Assembly: GCA_902464635.1 (NCBI GenBank)
Contig: CABQKC010000009.1
Span: 5,874-69,873 of the forward strand
DNA length: 64,000 nucleotides
Direction of reading: 5' to 3'
DNA from: an uncultured Caryophanales bacterium
GTDB taxonomy: Bacteria > Bacillota_I > Bacilli_A > RFN20 > CAG-826
Made by a program: the position numbers and the translations under genes. The notes under the pieces are model-generated. The model was not told the DNA's origin, searched no databases, and saw only the letters and a list, made by a program, of their open reading frames with translations. Positions 54,960 to 62,557 of the stretch are shown in pieces. Numbering within the stretch: position 1 is the first letter of the stretch; each line of letters begins with the position of its first letter.

Positions 54960-55882
54960 GCTACTTCGGTAGCCTTTTTATTTGCTAGTCTAGGATAGAT
55001 ATAGGTAAATACTAAATCAAATATCAATATACCTAGGAAATAACCCATGGTTACATCAGTTGCATTATGTGCACCTCTATATATTCTAGATAATGCAACT
55101 AAAGCTCCCCAAATATAGCTAAATATCCTTATTGATAAGCTTCTATATTTATTTTCCTTGAAATATGGGAAAGTTGATAAGGCGATTATCCCTAAGGCAT
55201 TCATCGTATGCCCAGAAGGGAAAGAGAAGCAGTCATCGAATTTGACGTTTATTCCTGGATGAGCTGCTATATCATCTTTATATTGGGCAAAACTCCACCA
55301 CCCCTGAGGCTTATAAAATGGTAGCCAGTGTGCTTGAATATCTTCTCCTTCATAAAGCTTTACAAGGAAACGGTAACGAGGACGAAACCAGAATACTTTT
55401 ATTAGGTTCATTACTACCCATATAGATATATATAGGATAATAATAGATAGGCAAACTCTAAATAGATCGCTTGGATCTTTGCTCCACTTACTAGCAAGTA
55501 TTGCAAAAGGAAGCGTCAAGGCAACATAAATTAGTCCAAACAAAGGAATATATCCATAATTTAGATGCAAGGAGAATATACGGTTGCTATAACTCCTAAG
55601 TTGCCCTCCTCCATAGCAATTTGCTACTAATATCGATAAAAAGAACAATATTCCATATATAATCGACCTTTTCTTCGTAGATTTATCTCTATTTATAAAG
55701 CAATAGAACGAAGCAAAACAAAATAATAGCTGGAATAATGCTTCTCCAATCATTTCAAAAGTCTGTCCAAATAGATTACTTGGATTAAATAATGTTGATG
55801 AGATATTAAAATCAAAGAAGGCAACAATAATAAATGTAATTAAACAAAGTGGGTAAATAATATATCTTTCAATTCTTTTCAT
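54956..55882 (-). CDS. PAP2-family membrane phosphatase
   Basis: The integral membrane protein shows about seven hydrophobic segments and the three phosphatase motifs: FWFRPRYRF, SFPSGHTMNALG and SRIYRGAHNATDVTMG, which hold the catalytic histidines. Substrates may be phosphatidic acid, undecaprenyl diphosphate or phosphatidylglycerol phosphate. I start it at the ATG at 55882 (308 residues), because a TACAAT -10 box (55894-55889 on minus) directly abuts the alternative TTG at 55888 and ends 6 bases before this ATG. Its last codons overlap the pyk terminator. Confidence 0.9.
   Translation of the reverse strand: MKRIERYIIYPLCLITFIIVAFFDFNISSTLFNPSNLFGQTFEMIGEALFQLLFCFASFYCFINRDKSTKKRSIIYGILFFLSILVANCYGGGQLRSYSNRIFSLHLNYGYIPLFGLIYVALTLPFAILASKWSKDPSDLFRVCLSIIILYISIWVVMNLIKVFWFRPRYRFLVKLYEGEDIQAHWLPFYKPQGWWSFAQYKDDIAAHPGINVKFDDCFSFPSGHTMNALGIIALSTFPYFKENKYRSLSIRIFSYIWGALVALSRIYRGAHNATDVTMGYFLGILIFDLVFTYIYPRLANKKATEVA
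54959..54979 (+). terminator. Terminator after pyk
   Basis: GGCTAC-TTCG-GTAGCC is a perfect 6-bp stem with a stable UUCG tetraloop, followed by TTTTT. It starts at the last base of the pyk stop codon. On the other strand the same bases encode the last residues (ATEVA) of the PAP2 protein. Confidence 0.93.
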
Positions 55883-55943
55883 GTCCAAATTGTATTAGAT
55901 AAAGAGGGGGAACGCTAGAAGAAAAGCAATAACCTAAAAGATA

Positions 55944-55972
55944 TTCTTATATCAATTACCTACCTCTATAAT
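55944..55972 (+). promoter_or_regulatory. Promoter of the 51-residue protein gene
   Basis: TTCTTA (55944-55949), 17 bases, and a perfect TATAAT (55967-55972). It precedes a small open frame with ribosome-binding site AAGGAT. Confidence 0.6.
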
Positions 55973-55997
55973 TATTTTAACTAACAAGGATAAACTT

Positions 55998-56153
55998 ATG
56001 GATTTTGATGTCGAAGAATATATAAATACCCATCATGATGAGATCGTTAAAAAGGTCATTGAGTCAGTTGAAGCCACTAAAAAAGGCGAGAAGTCCTATA
56101 CTCTAGAAGAATCAAAACAATTAATAGATAAATTAATTAATGAAAGCAAATGA
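55998..56153 (+). CDS. Small acidic helical protein (51 residues), antitoxin-like
   Basis: The frame MDFDVEEYINTHHDEIVKKV... ends ...YTLEESKQLIDKLINESK. It has a promoter with a perfect -10 box and the AAGGAT ribosome-binding site 7 bases before the ATG. The pattern KGEKSYTLEESKQLIDKLI resembles C-terminal parts of RelB/ParD-like antitoxins, but no toxin gene is adjacent and the match is by eye only. The TGA stop lies inside the U tract of the opposite-strand eno terminator. Confidence 0.6.
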   Translation: MDFDVEEYINTHHDEIVKKVIESVEATKKGEKSYTLEESKQLIDKLINESK

Positions 56154-56180
56154 AAAGGGCTACCAATAAAGGCAACCCTT
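56151..56180 (-). terminator. Terminator after eno
   Basis: On the minus strand AAGGGTTGCC pairs with GGTAGCCCTT over 10 bp (two G-U pairs; arms 56171-56180 and 56155-56164) with a 6-base loop, followed by TTCA. The wobble pairs make it stable only in the minus-strand RNA, in keeping with its direction. Confidence 0.82.
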
Positions 56181-56199
56181 CTTTAGTTTTGTTTAATAA

Positions 56200-57510
56200 T
56201 TACTTATTGAAACGGAAAGCTTTGATACCAGGATAGGTGGCATTTTCACCAAGTTCTTCTTCAATACGGAGAAGTTGGTTATATTTGCAAACACGTTCTG
56301 TACGGTTTGGGGCACCAGTCTTGATTTGTCCAGCATTTAAGGCAACGACTAAATCAGCGATTGTGGTATCTTCGGTTTCACCAGATCTATGGGAAACAAC
56401 AGCAGTCCAACCAGCATTCTTGGCCATCTTGATGGCATTGATGGTTTCGGTTAAAGTTCCGATTTGGTTGAGCTTGATAAGGACGGAATTGGCAACGCCT
56501 AATTCGATACCCTTAGCAATGATCTTGGTGTTGGTAACAAATAGGTCATCACCAACGAGTTGAATCTTCTTGCCAAGCTTTTCGGTAAGGTGTTTCCAAC
56601 CTTCCCAGTCACCTTCGGCCATACCATCTTCTAATGAGATAAGAGGATATTCATTAGCGATCTTGACCCAGTGTTCAACTAATTCGTCAGAAGTATAGAC
56701 TTTGCCGGATTTTGGTTGATGGTAGATAACTTTTCCACCTTCTTCGCCTTTGGCCCATTCACTAGCAGCGGCATCCATGGCAAGCATGAAATCTTTTCCA
56801 GGGACATAGCCAGCAGCTTTGATGGCTTCGATGATTAAGTCTAAGACTTCTTCATCAGCACCAGTAGCAGTATTTGGGGCAAATCCACCTTCATCACCAG
56901 CACCAGTGGCAAGTCCTTTACCCTTTAAATCCTTTTGGAGGGCATGGAAGACTTCGGTGCACCAGCGAAGAGCTTCAGACCAAGTTGGGGCACCAACTGG
57001 CATGATAAGGAATTCTTGGGAATCGATATTATCATCAGCATGGGCTCCACCATTCATGATGTTCATCATTGGGACTGGAAGAGTGTTGGCACTTGTTCCA
57101 CCAATGAAACGATATAGAGGTTCGCCAAGAGACATAGCAGCTGCATGGGCAGTAGCTAAGGAAACGGCTAAGATGGCATTGGCGCCAAGCCTTCCCTTGT
57201 TATCGGTTCCATCAAGTTTGATCATGGTGAAATCGACTTTGGCAGTATCGGTGGCATCAAGACCAACGATGGCATTTGCAATTTCGGTATTGATATTGTT
57301 GACGGCTTTCAATACACCCTTACCACCATAAACCTTCTTGTCGCCATCACGTAATTCGATGGCTTCTCTAGTTCCGGTAGAGGCACCACTTGGGGCAGTT
57401 GATCTTCCGACTGTACCATCGGCAAGAGTAACTTCAGCTTCAACAGTTGGATTTCCGCGGCTATCGATTATTTGACGGCCGAAGACTTTAACAATTTTTG
57501 TTTTGTCCAT
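56200..57510 (-). CDS. eno: Enolase
   Basis: It converts 2-phosphoglycerate to phosphoenolpyruvate. The start VKVFGRQIIDSRGNPTVEAEV, ALRWCTEVFHALQ, SLEDGMAEGDWEGW, QLVGDDLFVTN and VSHRSGETEDTTIADL hold the catalytic and magnesium-binding residues. At 436 residues the length is normal. The coding sequence is clearly less AT-rich than its surroundings, a codon-usage sign of high expression, as for fba. Confidence 0.98.
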   Translation of the reverse strand: MDKTKIVKVFGRQIIDSRGNPTVEAEVTLADGTVGRSTAPSGASTGTREAIELRDGDKKVYGGKGVLKAVNNINTEIANAIVGLDATDTAKVDFTMIKLDGTDNKGRLGANAILAVSLATAHAAAMSLGEPLYRFIGGTSANTLPVPMMNIMNGGAHADDNIDSQEFLIMPVGAPTWSEALRWCTEVFHALQKDLKGKGLATGAGDEGGFAPNTATGADEEVLDLIIEAIKAAGYVPGKDFMLAMDAAASEWAKGEEGGKVIYHQPKSGKVYTSDELVEHWVKIANEYPLISLEDGMAEGDWEGWKHLTEKLGKKIQLVGDDLFVTNTKIIAKGIELGVANSVLIKLNQIGTLTETINAIKMAKNAGWTAVVSHRSGETEDTTIADLVVALNAGQIKTGAPNRTERVCKYNQLLRIEEELGENATYPGIKAFRFNK

Positions 57511-57543
57511 TCTAAAATCTCCTTTATTCTTAGGACCGGTAGA

Positions 57544-57572
57544 ATTATATCCTATTCTATAAATAGAATAAA
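57544..57572 (-). promoter_or_regulatory. eno promoter with a palindrome in the spacer
   Basis: TTTATT (57572-57567), 17 bases and TATAAT (57549-57544) on the minus strand. TATTCTA-TAAA-TAGAATA (57553-57570) is a perfect 7-bp inverted repeat that covers the spacer and part of the -35, a position suited to a repressor. Confidence 0.6.
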
Positions 57573-57628
57573 GAAAATAAGTCTAATTACCGAGATAGCG
57601 AAACACTGCTAATGTATTTGTAGAAATA

Positions 57629-58672
57629 TCAAAAATTTAATAGAGTTTCTTTTACTTCATCTTGATCTAATGTTGCAAAGTTAAATTCAATAACGTTCCC
57701 AACTGATTCAATTTCTATAGATGTCCGATAATAAGAGGCATATTTTGATAATATCTTCTTGAATTCTACATAAGGAATACTATAGCCATATTCAGATGTA
57801 GCAGTCGAAGAACTATCTAATTCAGGAATAGAATAATCTTTTTTCTTACAATAAAAAGCCGCGTCATATAGGAAATTTTCATCATTTACATTCCCAATAA
57901 TTTGATAATTATAATTATAGAAATGCCCATTAAATTTAGGTAAATTCTCTTCTTTGCTGAAATCTATTTTAGAAACATAAATATCTTCTCTAGAACTAGA
58001 GCTTCCTCTTTCAATGACTTTATCCCCATCATAATAAGAATAAATATAAGAGAAGTATGTCCCACTTAGATTTATTTCTTTATCGGATAATAAATCTTCT
58101 TCTATTGTAAATTTAGACTCCCCATATAGCCCTACTAGTTCAAGTCCATTTTTGATAAATGGGATAGATTCTTTTTTGCTAAATTCAAAAGTCCTTATGT
58201 ATTTAATGTAATCTAAAGCGGAATAATAATAAGTTATACCGTTAAAAGCAGATGAATTTAATAAACTAGATATTTCGCACCTATTTTCAGCTTCTCTTGC
58301 TTTATCTTTAGGTAAGTATAATCCAACTTTTTTCCCTTCATCATCAATATCATAACTACGTTTTATTCGATAAAATGAATTCATTTCATCTTCAAGTTCC
58401 CTTTTAAAATCTGGATAAGGAACCGCGCATTGGCTACTGCTAGTAATGTTAGAAAGAATGGAATTGTAATAAGGGGACTTAGTCACATCATATTGATTAA
58501 GCAAGATGCAAGTAGGAATAATTATTAAAGCTAAAGCAGCCGGGACTAATATTGATAAACATATTTTCCATTTGTTGCTTTTAACTTTTTTGTCGATTTT
58601 TATTGCTTCGATTTCAGGAAGCTCGCTTTCTAATTTAGAAAGAAATTGTTTCTTGATTTGCCTCTTATTCAT
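57629..58672 (-). CDS. Probable membrane anti-sigma factor
   Basis: The 347-residue protein has a basic cytoplasmic N-terminus (1-33), one transmembrane helix (about 35-58) and a large extracytoplasmic part that I do not recognise. Its start overlaps the sigma-factor gene by 4 bases. A single-pass protein co-translated with an ECF sigma factor is usually its anti-sigma factor; the cytoplasmic part lacks a zinc-binding HxxxCxxC motif, so this is inference from topology and context. Confidence 0.75.
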   Translation of the reverse strand: MNKRQIKKQFLSKLESELPEIEAIKIDKKVKSNKWKICLSILVPAALALIIIPTCILLNQYDVTKSPYYNSILSNITSSSQCAVPYPDFKRELEDEMNSFYRIKRSYDIDDEGKKVGLYLPKDKAREAENRCEISSLLNSSAFNGITYYYSALDYIKYIRTFEFSKKESIPFIKNGLELVGLYGESKFTIEEDLLSDKEINLSGTYFSYIYSYYDGDKVIERGSSSSREDIYVSKIDFSKEENLPKFNGHFYNYNYQIIGNVNDENFLYDAAFYCKKKDYSIPELDSSSTATSEYGYSIPYVEFKKILSKYASYYRTSIEIESVGNVIEFNFATLDQDEVKETLLNF

Positions 58673-59163
58673 TTTAATGCACCTCTAGTTTTCTTTATGG
58701 CGCGAGCATATCTAATCTTTAACGTAATTACAGGAACTTGCGTCAATTCCGAAATTTCCTTGAAGGAAAATCCAAAACAAAGCCTATAACCAATTACAAC
58801 TCTTTCATCATGAGTTAAGTCGAAAGAAAGCAGTTCTTCCAATCTAGTATGGTCTTTTTCTCCAACTAGATTTTCATCAAGAAGTTCATTGCTGCTTCTA
58901 TTCTTGGCTTTTGCATAATTAATCGCCTTGTTCTTCGCACTTATGCAAAGATAAGAATGAAGCTTAGAAGGGTCTTTGATTTGATTTCTATTCTCTAATA
59001 CAGAAACGAATAAATCTTGATAGACATCCTCGCAATCTTCCTTGCTATTAACATAGGTAGAAATAATGAAATATAGCAAACTACGGTATTTTAGATATAC
59101 CTCGTTAGTTGCTTTTTCATCTCCTTGGATAAATTTTGTTGCCGTTAATTTAGATACGTTCAT
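58669..59163 (-). CDS. ECF-type RNA polymerase sigma factor
   Basis: The 164-residue protein has a sigma region 2 (FIQGDEKATNEVYLKYRSLLY, SKEDCEDVYQDLFVSVLEN, LHSYLCISAKNKAINY) and a region 4 helix-turn-helix (DERVVIGYRLCFGFSFKEISELTQVPVITLKIRYARAIKK), without regions 1 and 3. It would direct polymerase to a small stress regulon under control of the downstream membrane protein. No ribosome-binding site is evident; a palindrome lies just upstream. Confidence 0.9.
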   Translation of the reverse strand: MNVSKLTATKFIQGDEKATNEVYLKYRSLLYFIISTYVNSKEDCEDVYQDLFVSVLENRNQIKDPSKLHSYLCISAKNKAINYAKAKNRSSNELLDENLVGEKDHTRLEELLSFDLTHDERVVIGYRLCFGFSFKEISELTQVPVITLKIRYARAIKKTRGALK

Positions 59164-59172
59164 ACGTTACTT

Positions 59173-59187
59173 TGAAAGATTCTTTCA
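59173..59187. promoter_or_regulatory. Palindrome just upstream of the sigma-factor start
   Basis: TGAAAGA-T-TCTTTCA is a perfect 7-bp inverted repeat 9 bases before the sigma-factor ATG. It may be an operator, or it may fold in the mRNA where a ribosome-binding site would be expected. Confidence 0.5.
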
Positions 59188-59205
59188 CTAGTTAAGACAA
59201 TCCTA

Positions 59206-59239
59206 AATCAAGAAAAGTATATTTCTAATCAAGAAAAGT
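59206..59239. repeat. 13-base direct repeat upstream of the sigma factor
   Basis: AATCAAGAAAAGT occurs at 59206-59218 and 59227-59239, exactly 21 bp apart (two helical turns). On the minus strand it reads ACTTTTCTTGATT toward the sigma gene. This is a typical layout for tandem binding of a regulator or for an ECF-recognised promoter element. Confidence 0.6.
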
Positions 59240-59333
59240 TTGAAATTAAAGAAAAATAATTGCAATCTTTCTTTATGTTTTTTTATAAAACTTGGGTTTA
59301 TCTTCTATATTAATATAGAAATACAAATCTCTA

Positions 59334-59361
59334 TTGACTTATAAAACTTCTATCCTAAAAT
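59334..59361 (+). promoter_or_regulatory. thrS promoter
   Basis: TTGACT (59334-59339), a 16-base spacer and TAAAAT (59356-59361). Transcription would start near 59368 at the 5' end of the T-box leader. Confidence 0.8.
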
Positions 59362-59365
59362 AATG

Positions 59366-59556
59366 TCGGCGTTGAAGGAGACACGCTTCTTACTTATAGG
59401 TAAGAGGTACCACTCCGGAGCTCCTAATGATGAATTAGGCGGATTCTTCCGTTATCAAGAACTTGAGAGCGTATCTACTTATTATAGATATAGATACGAA
59501 TTAAGGTGGTACCGCGTTATTTCTAGCGTCCTTATTTACTAGGGACGCTTTTTTAT
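59366..59556 (+). promoter_or_regulatory. T-box leader of thrS
   Basis: The T-box core AAGGTGGTACCGCG lies at 59503-59516. The terminator pairs 59525-59531 with 59543-59549, followed by six T, and the specifier candidate is ACC (Thr) at 59409-59411 in the context ACC-AC. A long stem around 59466-59500 (GTATCTA repeats) matches stem III. Uncharged tRNA-Thr should allow read-through into thrS. Confidence 0.93.
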
Positions 59557-59569
59557 TGGAGGAAGAGAA

Positions 59570-61471
59570 ATGATAATTAAATATCAAGGGAAATCATTTG
59601 AAGTCGAAGATAACATCAATGGTTTCGGGTTTGCTAAGATTGCAGATCCAGAAAAGAAGAATAAGGCTATCGCATATAAGGTAAATGAAACTGAATACGA
59701 TATGAATCATACCCTTTCTAATGGGGATGAAGTTAGTTTCATAATGAGCGAAGATAAGGATGGTTTTGAAATTCTTAACCACTCCTGCTCACACTTAATG
59801 GCACAGGCCATCATGCATCTATATCCAAATGCAAAACTAGGATTTGGTCCAGCCATTGAAGAAGGATTCTATTACGATATCGATTTCGGTGATGAAAAGA
59901 TTTCTGATGCCGATTTTAAGAAAATCGAAGACGAGATGAAGAAGCTTTCTAAGGAGAATATTCCTTTCAAAAGAGAAGATGTCTCTAAAGAAGAAGCCCT
60001 AGAAATATTTAAAGATAACCCATATAAAGTCGAACATATCAACGAATTAGAAGGAGAAATCTCCATCTATAGACAAGGTGATTTTGTCGATTTATGTAGA
60101 GGTCCTCATGTCCCATCCACTTCCTACTTAAAGCATTTCAAACTTCTTTCTTTAGCAGGAGCTTATTGGAGAGGGGATAGCAAGAATAAGCAACTTACTA
60201 GAATCTATGCAACTTGCTGGAGTAGCAAAGAAGAATTAGACAATTACCTAGAAGTACTAGAAAAAAGAAAAGCCAATGACCATAGAAAACTAGGCAAGGA
60301 ATTAGGATTATTCATGATTTCTGATTATGGTCCTGGATTCCCATTCTTCCTTCCAAAAGGAATGATATTGAAGAATGAATTAATCTCCTATTGGAGAGAA
60401 GTCCATACTAGAAGAGGCTATCAAGAAATTGAGACCCCAACCATGTTATCTCGTGAATTATGGGAAACTTCCGGACACTGGGATCATTATAAGGAAAACA
60501 TGTACACCACTAAGATTGATGACAAGGATTTTGCCATCAAGCCAATGAATTGCCCTGGTGCCATGCTTGTTTATAACAATTCACTCCACTCCTATAAAGA
60601 TTTACCAGTGAGAATTGGTGAATTAGGACATGTCCACCGCCATGAAGCTAGCGGAGCCCTAAATGGATTATTTAGAGTCAGGGCCTTTACCCAAGATGAT
60701 GCACATATATTATGCAGATTCGACCAACTTGAAGATGAAATCAAGGGAGTCATGGACCTATTTGATGAAGTCTATAACGTATTTGGATTAACCTATAGAA
60801 TCGTCTTATCTACTAGACCAGATGACTATATCGGCGAGAAGAAGTTCTGGGATGAAAGTGAACGTATACTTTCTGAAGCCTGCAAGCATTCTGGACATGA
60901 ATATACGATTAATCCTGGAGATGGGGCTTTCTATGGTCCAAAGCTTGACTTCAAATTAAAGGATTCCATGGGTAGGACTTGGCAATGCGGAACTATCCAG
61001 CTAGATGTCAACTTACCTCATAGATTTGGCTGCTACTATATCGATGAAAACGGCAACAAAGTCGAACCAGTCATGTTACATAGAGTCGTATTTGGTTCCA
61101 TCGAAAGATTTATCGGTATCTTAATCGAAAACTATGGAGGAGCCTTCCCAACTTGGCTTAGCCCAGTTCAAGTAAAGCTTCTTCCGGTAAATCCGTCTAT
61201 CCAAGGCGAATATGCTAAGAAAGTTGAAGAAGTATTAAAGCAAAGCGGAGTTAGGGTTGAATTAGATGATTCTAATGAAAAACTTGGCTATAGGTTAAGG
61301 AATGCCCAAGTCGAGAAAGTTCCATTTACCCTAGTTCTTGGTGATAAGGAAGTCGAAGATAATTCTGTTACCTATCGTGTATTTGGCGAGCAAAAGCAAG
61401 TCACTGTATCATTAGATAAATTTGTTGAATTGATACTTGATTCAATAAAGAACAAAAAAAGATATCTATAA
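59570..61471 (+). CDS. thrS: Threonyl-tRNA synthetase
   Basis: This class II synthetase has 633 residues. An N-terminal TGS domain (1-60) and editing domain (SCSHLMAQAI, DLCRGPHVPST) precede the core with MNCPGAMLVYNN (zinc Cys), RIGELGHVHRHEASGALNGL (motif 2) and GSIERFIGILIENYGG (motif 3), then the anticodon-binding domain. The ribosome-binding site TTGGAGGAA lies right after the T-box terminator. Confidence 0.98.
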   Translation: MIIKYQGKSFEVEDNINGFGFAKIADPEKKNKAIAYKVNETEYDMNHTLSNGDEVSFIMSEDKDGFEILNHSCSHLMAQAIMHLYPNAKLGFGPAIEEGFYYDIDFGDEKISDADFKKIEDEMKKLSKENIPFKREDVSKEEALEIFKDNPYKVEHINELEGEISIYRQGDFVDLCRGPHVPSTSYLKHFKLLSLAGAYWRGDSKNKQLTRIYATCWSSKEELDNYLEVLEKRKANDHRKLGKELGLFMISDYGPGFPFFLPKGMILKNELISYWREVHTRRGYQEIETPTMLSRELWETSGHWDHYKENMYTTKIDDKDFAIKPMNCPGAMLVYNNSLHSYKDLPVRIGELGHVHRHEASGALNGLFRVRAFTQDDAHILCRFDQLEDEIKGVMDLFDEVYNVFGLTYRIVLSTRPDDYIGEKKFWDESERILSEACKHSGHEYTINPGDGAFYGPKLDFKLKDSMGRTWQCGTIQLDVNLPHRFGCYYIDENGNKVEPVMLHRVVFGSIERFIGILIENYGGAFPTWLSPVQVKLLPVNPSIQGEYAKKVEEVLKQSGVRVELDDSNEKLGYRLRNAQVEKVPFTLVLGDKEVEDNSVTYRVFGEQKQVTVSLDKFVELILDSIKNKKRYL

Positions 61472-61487
61472 TTAATTTATGGATTAG

Positions 61488-61517
61488 GGATCTAGAAAAA
61501 ATTCTAGGTCCTTTTTT
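61488..61517 (+). terminator. Terminator after thrS
   Basis: GGATCTAGAA and TTCTAGGTCC form a 10-bp stem (one G-U) with a 4-base loop, followed by six T. It starts 16 bases after the stop. Confidence 0.93.
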
Positions 61518-61594
61518 ATTGCCTAATAAAGATATAGAAGAAAATATATAACTTCTCTCTTTTATTTGTTTGAATCAGCATTTAAAATATCGTT

Positions 61595-62557
61595 ATGGAA
61601 AAAGCAATACCTCTATACAAATGTATATATACCGTTAATAAAAACATCCTCGACCTTATTTGTTCAATTGCCTATAAATGTGGCAAATTAACTACTTTGA
61701 ATATGTCTTATCCTAAAGCAACCTTAGATGCGAATGAGACTAGTTATCTTTTAGAATTAACTGGAATAAAAATTAACCAAAGCAAGATAAGGGCTCTTTC
61801 TAGAGGAGAAAAGGTAAACGAGCCAAAACAAGCTGATGCGATTTATAAGTTATTATCTAGATTATCTAGTTTTGATCCAAACGATATTTCTTCAATAGAA
61901 AAATTCGAGAAGACTTATTTTGTTGATGGAGTGCCAAATAGGATGGCTAAGAAATTAGATGACTTCCCATTCCAAATCCCTCCTCATAACAAGATTGACC
62001 AATTATTAAAGGGACTCCATAAATTCTTTGAAAGTAAAGACGGGGCATCTTCCCCACTTATATTTGCCGCACTTTCTTTCTTTGAAATTATTTCTATTGC
62101 CCCATATTCAAATTCAAATATCATTCTAGCCTATTTATATTCAAAGGCATTCCTTGGTAAATATTGTGGGGTATTAAGGCAAATTCCTCTTGCTAAATTA
62201 TTATCTAGAAGCAAAGAAAAACTTAATGAATCTCTAGAGGAGAGTGCTTCTAGAGGCGACTGCACTTCTTTCTTTAGCTATTTCTTTGAATTAGTTGATT
62301 CTTCCTCAGATGAACTTTCCCATAAAGGAGTAAAGAAAGCCATCACGGTTTCTAATAAAGTCGAAGGAATGCTAGAAAAGATGGAAAAAGGCAAATTCTA
62401 TTGTGCTGCAGAATTATTAGAAATGCTCAATCTAAAATCTAGATTAGGCTTACATAAGAACTATATCCGTCCTGCCTTGGATGCAAATCTAATTATTATG
62501 TCTAATCCACTTTCTCCAACCGATAGGACTCAACGTTACATGAGGAAAGAAAAATGA
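61595..62557 (+). CDS. Degenerate Fic-fold protein
   Basis: The 320-residue chain follows the Fic layout. PPHNKIDQLLKGLHKFFE and PLIFAALSFFEIISIAP match the helices leading to the Fic motif. The motif itself, normally HPFxDGNGR, reads APYSNSNII (169-177), so the catalytic His and the phosphate-binding loop are lost. The C-terminal winged helix is well kept (NYIRPALDANLIIMSNPLSPTDRTQRYM). AMPylation is therefore unlikely; it may bind DNA or a partner. A TAAAAT box ends 6 bases before the ATG. A membrane protein gene overlaps its end by 4 bases. Confidence 0.75.
   Translation: MEKAIPLYKCIYTVNKNILDLICSIAYKCGKLTTLNMSYPKATLDANETSYLLELTGIKINQSKIRALSRGEKVNEPKQADAIYKLLSRLSSFDPNDISSIEKFEKTYFVDGVPNRMAKKLDDFPFQIPPHNKIDQLLKGLHKFFESKDGASSPLIFAALSFFEIISIAPYSNSNIILAYLYSKAFLGKYCGVLRQIPLAKLLSRSKEKLNESLEESASRGDCTSFFSYFFELVDSSSDELSHKGVKKAITVSNKVEGMLEKMEKGKFYCAAELLEMLNLKSRLGLHKNYIRPALDANLIIMSNPLSPTDRTQRYMRKEK

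Noticed and set aside
56819..57331. 170-residue plus-strand frame opposite eno
   Set aside because: Antisense shadow of a strongly biased, less AT-rich gene; no start signal and a Pro/Ser/Ala-rich translation without a fold.
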